This document shows, piece after piece, positions 8,366-13,155 of a stretch of DNA of 13,155 bases. Made by a program: the position numbers and the translations under genes. The stretch spans positions 1 to 13,155 of the forward strand of contig JAIRSV010000003.1 in assembly GCA_031255275.1 (NCBI GenBank). Direction: 5' to 3'. Under the pieces are notes generated by a model. It was not told the DNA's origin. It did no database searches and saw nothing but the letters and a program-made list of their open reading frames with translations. Position 1 is the stretch's first letter. Every line of letters begins with the position of its first letter. This DNA comes from Proteiniphilum sp. Lineage in GTDB: Bacteria; Bacteroidota; Bacteroidia; Bacteroidales; Dysgonomonadaceae.

Positions 8366-9505
8366 ATGAAATATATGAACGGAATGAATAAAAAAACCTT
8401 CACGGTAATCCTGCTGGCAGGATTGCTGTTTTCCTGCAAACAGGCAGACAATTTTGAAAACAAGATATACTTCCAGGATGCACAGACGGGCAACACGAAA
8501 ACGTTCAGCGTATACGAAACGCCCCAGAAGTTCCCCCTCACGATAGCCTCCTCCGACATAGTCTCGCAGGACACCTACGCATTTCTGCGCGTCTCCGAGG
8601 GGCTGATAGACGATTACAACAAACAGTACAATACCGCCTACAAACTGTTGCCGCCCACCTTCTACTCCCTGTCGAGCGATACCGTCAGGATAGAAAAGAA
8701 TACGGCCGCCTCCAAAACAGTCTATATAACCATCAAGGAACTTCCGATGGGGGAAAACTACATACTCCCCCTGGTGCTGGCCGAAGGCGGTGGAGACTTC
8801 AGCGTACTGAACGCCTCCGGGACACTCTTCATGGCATTCAAGCCCGGCATCCTCACCCCGGCCGCCAATATCAGGAACAGATACCTGGAAGTGCCCCAGT
8901 TTGCCAAAAACGAAAAGCTGAAAAGCATCAATCAGCTCTCGTACGAAGCCCGCGTCAAAGTACACGCCTGGTCAACGGCAAGCCATAAAATCAGCTCGCT
9001 GATGGGAATCGAAGAAAACTTCCTCCTCCGCTTCGGAGACGTGAACATCGAAGCCAACCAGCTGCAGTTGGCCGGAGGCCCCTATCCGGTCACCTCCAAC
9101 ACCCGGTTCGGCCTCGACACCTGGTATCACGTCGCCGTCGTATACGACGGCGCCACCATCAAGCTCTACGTGAACGGAAAGGAAGACAATATGGTGAATG
9201 CTCCGCGAGGCCCCATCAACCTCACTGACACATGGGCATACGGCTTCCACATCGGCTTTTCGGCCAACGGACGCCTCATCAACGCCACCATCAGCGAGTG
9301 CAGAGTCTGGACCAAAGCCCTGTCGGCAGCCGAAATCAACAATAACATGTGTTATGTCGATCCCGAAACGCCCGGACTCCTGGCATACTGGAAGTTCAAC
9401 GAAGGAACAGGCGCCAAAATAAAGGACTACAGCCCGAACAACTATACCACAGACCTCTCAGGCATCCCCGTATGGGAAGAGGGCGTGAAGTGTCCGGGAG
9501 AATAA
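8366..9505 (+). CDS. DUF1735 plus LamG/concanavalin A-like surface lipoprotein
   Basis: This 379-aa lipoprotein (lipobox LLFSC, Cys24) has two parts. Residues about 33-155 resemble DUF1735, an immunoglobulin-like module found next to glycan-acting domains in Bacteroidota (IYFQDAQTGNTKTFSVYE... SSDTVRIEKNTAASKTVYITIK). Residues about 190-365 form a LamG-type jelly roll, shown by DTWYHVAVVYDGATIKLYVNGKE (251-273), SECRVWTKALSAAEI (310-324) and LAYWKFNEGTGAKIKDYS (339-356). It is most likely a surface glycan-binding protein that holds substrate for the GH18 enzyme; no catalytic residues are evident. Similar lipoproteins lie beside GH18 enzymes in high-mannose N-glycan loci of Bacteroides. It starts 15 nt after the GH18 gene and is the last gene of the operon, being followed by two hairpins. 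Met codons 4 and 7 are alternative starts that leave the signal peptide intact. Confidence 0.88.
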   Translation: MKYMNGMNKKTFTVILLAGLLFSCKQADNFENKIYFQDAQTGNTKTFSVYETPQKFPLTIASSDIVSQDTYAFLRVSEGLIDDYNKQYNTAYKLLPPTFYSLSSDTVRIEKNTAASKTVYITIKELPMGENYILPLVLAEGGGDFSVLNASGTLFMAFKPGILTPAANIRNRYLEVPQFAKNEKLKSINQLSYEARVKVHAWSTASHKISSLMGIEENFLLRFGDVNIEANQLQLAGGPYPVTSNTRFGLDTWYHVAVVYDGATIKLYVNGKEDNMVNAPRGPINLTDTWAYGFHIGFSANGRLINATISECRVWTKALSAAEINNNMCYVDPETPGLLAYWKFNEGTGAKIKDYSPNNYTTDLSGIPVWEEGVKCPGE

Positions 9506-9525
9506 AGCCATCCGTCCTCCGGCAA

Positions 9526-9549
9526 GCCCGCAGCGGTTAGCCGCCGGGC
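9526..9549 (+). terminator. GC-rich hairpin after the SusCD operon
   Basis: GCCCG (9526-9530) pairs with CGGGC (9545-9549), and GCGG (9533-9536) pairs with CCGC (9541-9544), leaving a two-base bulge and a TTAG loop. It starts 20 nt after the stop of the LamG gene. No T run follows, so on its own it is at best a weak terminator or a 3'-end stabilising stem. Confidence 0.45.
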
Positions 9550-9556
9550 GATCTGT

Positions 9557-9600
9557 AACTGACCCCGATATACCATTCGGAAAGTATATTTGGGTCAGTT
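9557..9600 (+). terminator. Long hairpin, likely operon terminator
   Basis: AACTGACCCCGATATAC (9557-9573) and GTATATTTGGGTCAGTT (9584-9600) are inverted repeats of 17 nt with two mismatches and a 10-nt loop. The stem is followed by TTCTCTTCC, a poor but pyrimidine-rich tail. Position 51 nt after the last gene of the operon suggests transcription termination or RNA 3'-end protection. It has no coding role. Confidence 0.55.
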
Positions 9601-9731
9601 CTCTTCCGGAGCTTCCCCGCGAAACGGAGTATAACGCCACGGAACACACCCCTGCAAACATTTCAAAATACCCCGTTTCATCCGCGTTGTAATTTTTTAG
9701 CAAAAAGAGCGCTAAACAGATGTGAAAATCA

Positions 9732-9761
9732 TTGAATATTTAAAAAAAGCATGTATCTTTG
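9732..9761 (+). promoter_or_regulatory. Canonical Bacteroides promoter for the lipoprotein-comM unit
   Basis: TTG at 9732-9734, a 19-nt spacer, and TATCTTTG at 9754-9761 match the housekeeping consensus TTG-N19-TAnnTTTG exactly. Transcription should begin near 9768 and read an 80-nt leader into the gene at 9850. This shows that the downstream genes are expressed independently of the SusCD operon. Confidence 0.85.
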
Positions 9762-9849
9762 TACCTGAGTACAAAAACGTATATTGGAAAATTATCGGCA
9801 AAGAGTGCAGAATGGCCGGAATAATGATCCGGAGAAAAACAGTTGATAT

Positions 9850-10968
9850 ATGATAAGGTCTTGTAAAATATTAGTCTCGTTGTTTATTTTATATTCCGTC
9901 ATATCTTGTAGAAGTGAAGAGGGAATGTCAATCAGAGGGGAAATAGCGAATCTTGACGCCCCCTATATCCTGGCAACCTATCTGTCGGCAGATACGCTCG
10001 CCGTCGACACGATCAGGGTAAACGAAAAAGGTAAATTCCGTTACGAAAAACGGGTCGACACACTCACCGTCTTCTCGCTCTACCTCAACGACTGCGAAAG
10101 CGCCGCCGTCGTCTTCGCCGACAAAGGAGAGTCCGTGAAAATGAAGGGCGACGCCATGCTGCCCGATCTGATCGAAGTGAGCGGAAACGAAATAAACAGC
10201 GATCTCACCACATTCAAGGCAGAAAACCGCGAACTGCTCACCCAGCGCGGACGCCTGCTCCTCAGCCTCAATGCAGAATCGCCCGCCGACACCGCCGGCG
10301 CCGGCTCGATGACCCTTCGCAACGAAACGGCCAAACTCCACCTCCTCAATTATGCACTCACCTCACAGGCCGAAGACTTCGTCAGGATGAACCCCACCAG
10401 ATACTCCAGCCTCATACTGATCAGCAACTTCTTCAAAAACAGCGACAACCCCCCCGCCCTCGAACGCGTGCTGGGCTATCTGAAGGGAGACATCACCCGG
10501 ACGCCACTCGCCGCCCGCCTCAAATCATACTCCGAGAAGATCAGCCGTTCAGCCGAAGGCGCCCCCATGCCCGTCTTCATGCTCGAGGACACGGACGGTG
10601 ACCGGATCCGTTCCAGCGACTTCAACGGAAAATACCTCCTCCTCTCCTTTATCTCCACCGCCGGCGTCGAATCGCGCGAGACGGTCAGCCTGCTGAAGGA
10701 AGCCTACCCCGAACTGAACCGCGACAGCGTAGAATTCCTCACAATCTGTATCGACTCCGACCACTACCCCCTGCAATACGACCAAAGCGACTCCATCCCC
10801 TGGACGGTAGTCCCCGAAAAGAGAAGCTGGGGAGCAGACATCGTAGACGCATACAACGTACAGTACATACCCTTTAACATACTGATCGCCCCCGACGGCA
10901 ATATCAAAGTACGCAACATACCCGCACAGGAAGTGGTCAACGCAATCGAAAACACGCCGGAAGACTGA
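9850..10968 (+). CDS. DUF4369/thioredoxin-fold lipoprotein lacking the CxxC motif
   Basis: This 372-aa lipoprotein has a lipobox (VISC, Cys20). Residues about 26-110 resemble the DUF4369 beta-domain that precedes TlpA-like thioredoxins in Bacteroidota (SIRGEIANLDAPYILATYLSADTLAVDTIRVNEKGKFRYE). A helical linker follows, and residues about 235-365 form a TlpA/AhpC-like thioredoxin fold: GAPMPVFMLEDTDGDRIRSSDFNGKYLLLSFIS, then a cis-Pro region at P341 (YIPFNILIAPDGNI). Where an active member has WCxxC, this protein reads A-G-V-E-S (271-275), so both redox cysteines are gone. The only other cysteines are residues 5 (in the signal peptide), 82 and 300. It is therefore unlikely to be a disulphide reductase and may be a binding or structural protein in the envelope. 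It has its own promoter and is followed after 23 nt by comM, probably in one transcript, though no functional link is evident. Confidence 0.85.
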   Translation: MIRSCKILVSLFILYSVISCRSEEGMSIRGEIANLDAPYILATYLSADTLAVDTIRVNEKGKFRYEKRVDTLTVFSLYLNDCESAAVVFADKGESVKMKGDAMLPDLIEVSGNEINSDLTTFKAENRELLTQRGRLLLSLNAESPADTAGAGSMTLRNETAKLHLLNYALTSQAEDFVRMNPTRYSSLILISNFFKNSDNPPALERVLGYLKGDITRTPLAARLKSYSEKISRSAEGAPMPVFMLEDTDGDRIRSSDFNGKYLLLSFISTAGVESRETVSLLKEAYPELNRDSVEFLTICIDSDHYPLQYDQSDSIPWTVVPEKRSWGADIVDAYNVQYIPFNILIAPDGNIKVRNIPAQEVVNAIENTPED

Positions 10969-10991
10969 ATGAGCAAAAAAGATCCGACCAA

Positions 10992-12530
10992 ATGTTAGTC
11001 AAACTGTTCGGAGCAGCCGTACAGGGAATAGATGCCACCCTCATCACCATCGAAGTGAACTGCTCCAGAGGAATCCGCTTTATGCTGGTCGGCCTGCCCG
11101 ACACCTCCGTAAAAGAAAGCCACGAACGCATCATATCAGCCGTCACCGTCAACGGACTGACATTCCCCCGACAGCAAATCGTCATCAACATGTCACCCGC
11201 CGACATACGCAAGGAAGGCTCTGCCTACGACCTCCCCCTGGCCGTCGGCATCCTCGCCGCCTCCGGATCGGTATCCCCCGCCGGACTGGAAGAGTGCCTC
11301 ATCATGGGCGAACTCTCGCTCGACGGCACAATCCTCCCCCTCAGAGGCGCCCTCTCCATCGCCCTGATGGCAAAAGAAAACGGCTTCAAATCATTCATCC
11401 TCCCCCGCGCAAATGCAAAGGAAGCCGCCGTGGTGAATGGCCTCGACATCTACGGCGTCAGCACCATCCGCGAAGTAGTCGACTACCTCAACGGAGACCA
11501 CCCTTTGCAACCCGCCAAAACAGACATACACCACGAATTTCAGCACGAAAGCACATCATTCGCCGTCGACTTCTCCGACGTAAAAGGGCAGGAAAACGTG
11601 AAACGCGCCCTCGAAGTAGCCGCCGCCGGAGGACACAACGTCATCATGGTCGGCCCCCCCGGATCCGGCAAATCAATGATGGCAAAACGCATCCCCTCCA
11701 TCCTCCCCCCCCTCTCGCTGGAAGAAGCGCTGGAAACAACCCGGATCCACAGCGTGGCGGGAAGGACCGACACCGACAACCCGCTGATGACCGGTCGCCC
11801 CTTCCGGTCGCCCCACCACACCATCAGCGACGTCGCGATGGCCGGCGGCGGCTCATACCCCCAGCCCGGAGAGATAAGCCTGGCACACAACGGCGTCCTC
11901 TTCCTCGACGAACTGCCCGAATTCGGCAGAAACGTCCTCGAAGTGCTGCGACAGCCGCTGGAAGACCGCCGGATCACCATATCGCGCGCCAAATTCACCG
12001 TCGACTATCCCGCCGGCTTCATGCTGGTCTCCGCCATGAACCCCTGTCCCTGCGGCTACCACAACCATCCCGGCAAAGAATGTCAGTGTCCTCCGGTAAG
12101 AGTGCAGCGGTACCTGAACAGAATTTCAGGCCCCCTTCTCGACAGGATCGACATACAGACAGAAATCGTACCCGTCTCATTCCAGAAAATATCCGACACC
12201 ACACCCGCAGAGCGGAGCGCCGACATCAGCAAACGCGTCGTGAAAGCCCGGGAAATACAGCAGCGCCGTTTCGCAAACGTCAAGGGAATATTCTGCAACG
12301 CCCAGATGAACGGAAAAATGTTGCGCCAATACGTCACCCTCGACCCCTACGGACTGAAACTCCTGCAGGCAGCCATGGAAAAATTTAATCTCTCCGCCCG
12401 CGCCTACGACCGTATTCTCAAAGTCTCCCGCACCATCGCCGACCTCAGCGGAAGCGAACAAGTACAGCGGCCTCACCTGGCGGAAGCGATCAGCTACCGC
12501 AATCTCGACAGGGCAAACTGGGTGCTTTGA
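10992..12530 (+). CDS. comM: YifB/ComM family Mg-chelatase-like AAA+ ATPase
   Basis: At 512 aa this is full length for the family. Residues about 20-165 are the N-terminal Lon-protease-like ChlI domain (RGIRFMLVGLPDTSVKESHERI). The AAA+ core at about 190-395 has Walker A GPPGSGKS (221-228), Walker B VLFLDE (302-307), the family block RPFRSPHHTISD (269-280), and an arginine in SGPLLDRIDIQ (R385). A four-cysteine patch lies at C352, C354, C364 and C366 (MNPCPCGYHNHPGKECQCP), as in other members. The C-terminal lid runs from about 400 to 505 (NLSARAYDRILKVSRTIADLSGS). In naturally competent bacteria ComM is a hexameric helicase that drives branch migration during transformation; its role in Bacteroidota is unproven. 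ATG at 10992 follows the previous stop by 23 nt. A repeat-rich gene-free region begins right after its stop. Confidence 0.95.
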   Translation: MLVKLFGAAVQGIDATLITIEVNCSRGIRFMLVGLPDTSVKESHERIISAVTVNGLTFPRQQIVINMSPADIRKEGSAYDLPLAVGILAASGSVSPAGLEECLIMGELSLDGTILPLRGALSIALMAKENGFKSFILPRANAKEAAVVNGLDIYGVSTIREVVDYLNGDHPLQPAKTDIHHEFQHESTSFAVDFSDVKGQENVKRALEVAAAGGHNVIMVGPPGSGKSMMAKRIPSILPPLSLEEALETTRIHSVAGRTDTDNPLMTGRPFRSPHHTISDVAMAGGGSYPQPGEISLAHNGVLFLDELPEFGRNVLEVLRQPLEDRRITISRAKFTVDYPAGFMLVSAMNPCPCGYHNHPGKECQCPPVRVQRYLNRISGPLLDRIDIQTEIVPVSFQKISDTTPAERSADISKRVVKAREIQQRRFANVKGIFCNAQMNGKMLRQYVTLDPYGLKLLQAAMEKFNLSARAYDRILKVSRTIADLSGSEQVQRPHLAEAISYRNLDRANWVL

Positions 12531-12563
12531 GCACGCATATCCCCCGGAAACGCCGCAAAAAAC

Positions 12564-12576
12564 CCCCGCATCGGGG
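12564..12576 (-). terminator. Small hairpin followed by T run on the minus strand
   Basis: CCCCG (12564-12568) and CGGGG (12572-12576) form a 5-bp GC stem with a 3-nt loop. Read on the minus strand it is followed by one G and then six T, the layout of an intrinsic terminator. It would stop leftward transcripts before they enter comM from the 3' side. On the plus strand only A residues follow, so it is not a terminator for comM. No minus-strand gene is visible in the window to the right, so its client would lie outside. Confidence 0.45.
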
Positions 12577-12599
12577 AAAAATACAAAAAAAACGCTCGA

Positions 12600-12809
12600 G
12601 AGATTTTTTTTATCACGCGGGAGATTTTTTTCATCACGTGAGAGATTTTTTTTATCACGCAGGAGATTTTTTTCATCACGTGGGAGATTTTTTTTATTAC
12701 CCGGGAGATTTTTTTTATCACGTGGGTGATTTTTTTTATCACGCAGGAGTTTTTTTTTATTACGTGGGAGATTTTTTTCATCACCTGGGAGATTTTTTTT
12801 ATCTCTCAG
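12600..12809 (+). repeat. Tandem array of ten 21-bp units, each with a T7-T9 tract
   Basis: Ten units of exactly 21 bp with no insertions or deletions, each close to GAGA-T8-ATCACGYGG; an eleventh at 12810-12830 keeps only GTGATTTT. Run lengths of T are 8,7,8,7,8,8,8,9,7,8. Units 2, 4 and 9 have C in place of the last T. The variable bases are mainly in the last five positions (CGCGG, CGTGA, CGCAG, CGTGG, CCCGG, CGTGG, CGCAG, CGTGG, CCTGG, CTCAG). A run of eight A at 12585-12592 stands just before the first unit. A period of 21 bp is two helical turns, so all T tracts face the same side of the helix, the pattern of intrinsically curved DNA. The array is not flanked by transposase genes. Function is unknown. 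Confidence 0.95.
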
Positions 12810-12837
12810 GTGATTTTCGGCCCCATTTAGAGAATAT

Positions 12838-12885
12838 CCGCCATTCCGGCAGCCTGAAAACCCTTTGCCAAAGCCGGAATGGCGG
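12838..12885. repeat. Perfect 13-bp inverted repeat with 22-nt loop
   Basis: CCGCCATTCCGGC (12838-12850) and GCCGGAATGGCGG (12873-12885) are perfectly complementary around a 22-nt loop. The stem is GC-rich and very stable as RNA or as a DNA cruciform. No T run follows on either strand, so a simple terminator is not indicated. It lies 28 bp after the last full unit of the 21-bp array. Confidence 0.85.
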
Positions 12886-12916
12886 CACCCCATACCCCAT
12901 CGTCACATAGCCACAT

Positions 12917-12985
12917 TAACCAGCTCGGGGAGCTTCATTAAATGAAAAATGAAGAATGAAGAAAGAGATAACCAGCTCGGGGAGC
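12917..12985. repeat. Duplicated 17-mer with palindromic core
   Basis: TAACCAGCTCGGGGAGC occurs at 12917-12933 and again at 12969-12985, start to start 52 bp. Its core, AGCTC-GGG-GAGCT, is a small hairpin, complete in the first copy (12922-12934). The 35 bp between copies include three head-to-tail 7-nt units (AATGAAA, AATGAAG, AATGAAG at 12941-12961). It could be a duplication left by an insertion event or part of an intergenic repeat family. Confidence 0.8.
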
Positions 12986-12998
12986 GCCGGAGCGGCAA

Positions 12999-13046
12999 GG
13001 GGCGGGAGCACCCGCCCCGACGAGCGATTTCGGAGCGCGATAGCGC
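12999..13046. repeat. Two adjacent perfect GC hairpins
   Basis: GGGGCGGG (12999-13006) pairs with CCCGCCCC (13011-13018) over a 4-nt AGCA loop. GCGC (13035-13038) pairs with GCGC (13043-13046) over a GATA loop. Neither is followed by a T run. They sit between the second copy of the 17-mer and the nested inverted repeat. Confidence 0.75.
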
Positions 13047-13074
13047 ATAGTTACATCATCACATCATCACGCCC

Positions 13075-13155
13075 CCGTCATTCCGAGCGTAGTCGAGGAA
13101 TCTGTTTCTATGATTGAGATTCCTCCATTTCGTTCTGCTTCAGTCGGAATGACGG
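13075..13155. repeat. Nested inverted-repeat element at the window edge
   Basis: The outer arms CCGTCATTCCGA (13075-13086) and TCGGAATGACGG (13144-13155) are perfect 12-bp inverted repeats. Inside them GAGGAATCT (13095-13103) and AGATTCCTC (13117-13125) are a second perfect 9-bp pair with a 13-nt loop. The 81-bp whole folds as one long interrupted stem. Such a small non-coding palindromic unit resembles dispersed intergenic repeats or a very short MITE-like element; no target-site duplication can be judged because the right arm coincides with the window end, and the element might extend further. Confidence 0.8.

Larger units (their letters stand above)
9506..9849 (+). other. Gene-free spacer between the SusCD operon and the next transcription unit
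   Basis: These 344 bp contain no plausible gene on either strand. The first 100 bp hold two hairpins (9526-9549 and 9557-9600) that probably end the upstream operon. The last 120 bp are AT-rich and hold a full promoter (9732-9761). After the predicted transcript start near 9768 there is a leader of about 80 nt containing a small hairpin, CCGGA (9816-9820) with TCCGG (9828-9832). Positions 9601-9731 show nothing I can name. Confidence 0.7.
12531..13155 (+). other. Gene-free, repeat-dense region downstream of comM
   Basis: No believable gene occurs in these 625 bp. In order they hold a small hairpin (12564-12576), a 21-bp tandem array (12600-12809), a 13-bp inverted repeat (12838-12885), a 17-bp direct repeat (12917-12933 and 12969-12985) enclosing three 7-nt AATGAAR-type repeats (12941-12961), two GC hairpins (12999-13046), two tandem ACATCATC units (13053-13068), and a nested inverted repeat (13075-13155). 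Open frames across the array exist on both strands only because the period is a multiple of three and lacks stops. The whole stretch looks like an intergenic island of mobile or amplified small repeats. Confidence 0.75.

Noticed and set aside
10969..10998. Nine-codon ORF overlapping the comM start
   Set aside because: Too short and without distinguishing features; such overlaps arise by chance between closely packed genes.
12600..12809. CRISPR array
   Set aside because: Units are 21 bp head to tail with no unique spacers, and no cas genes are present.
12177..12893. Minus-strand frame of 238 codons with a K-N-L-P-R-D-K heptad repeat
   Set aside because: Half of it lies antisense to comM and the rest is the complement of the T-tract array. 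A hairpin with T run at 12564-12576 would stop such a transcript.
12527..12910. Plus-strand frame of 127 codons through the 21-bp array, giving a heptad protein repeat rich in D-F-F-Y-H
   Set aside because: It starts with TTG inside the comM stop region and owes its length to a stop-free 21-bp period. No signal peptide, ribosome site or family resemblance supports it; the DNA period is explained as well by non-coding repeats.

Overview
The window looks like chromosomal DNA from a gut-type Bacteroidota (Bacteroidales). The evidence is a SusC/SusD pair, an ECF sigma/FecR-type anti-sigma pair with the C-terminal domain typical of that phylum, Bacteroidales lipoprotein signals, and two perfect matches to the Bacteroides promoter (TTG, 19 nt, TAnnTTTG). 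The coding DNA strongly prefers C at third codon positions. This removes stops from the other frames and creates many long antisense ORFs that I do not regard as genes. I cannot name the genus from sequence alone.

Layout. (1) At 1-165 on the minus strand is the 5' end of a family 2 glycosyltransferase, cut by the window edge and read from its own promoter at 189-218. (2) At 435-9505 on the plus strand is a compact glycan-utilisation locus: ECF sigma factor, FecR-like anti-sigma factor, SusC transporter with an N-terminal STN signalling domain, SusD-like lipoprotein, GH18 lipoprotein with an intact catalytic motif (endo-beta-N-acetylglucosaminidase type), and a DUF1735 plus LamG-like lipoprotein. 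The last four genes are 15-30 nt apart and form an operon. (3) At 9506-9849 is a gene-free spacer with two hairpins (likely operon end) and a canonical promoter. (4) At 9850-12530 are a DUF4369/thioredoxin-fold lipoprotein that has lost its CxxC, then a comM/yifB-type Mg-chelatase-family AAA+ ATPase 23 nt downstream. (5) At 12531-13155 is 625 bp without a credible gene, packed with repeats: ten exact-length 21-bp units each with a T7-T9 run, several perfect inverted repeats, a duplicated 17-mer, and a nested inverted-repeat element at the window edge.

How the locus should work (from family knowledge): GH18 and the LamG lipoprotein on the cell surface trim and hold an N-glycan-like substrate. 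SusD and SusC import the oligosaccharide. Substrate binding is signalled through the SusC STN domain to the FecR-like protein, which frees the ECF sigma factor to transcribe the susC operon. The lack of a housekeeping -7 box in front of susC agrees with this.

The catabolic genes are close to known Bacteroides systems. The least explained parts are the 21-bp T-tract array, the neighbouring repeat cluster, and the redox-dead thioredoxin-fold lipoprotein.
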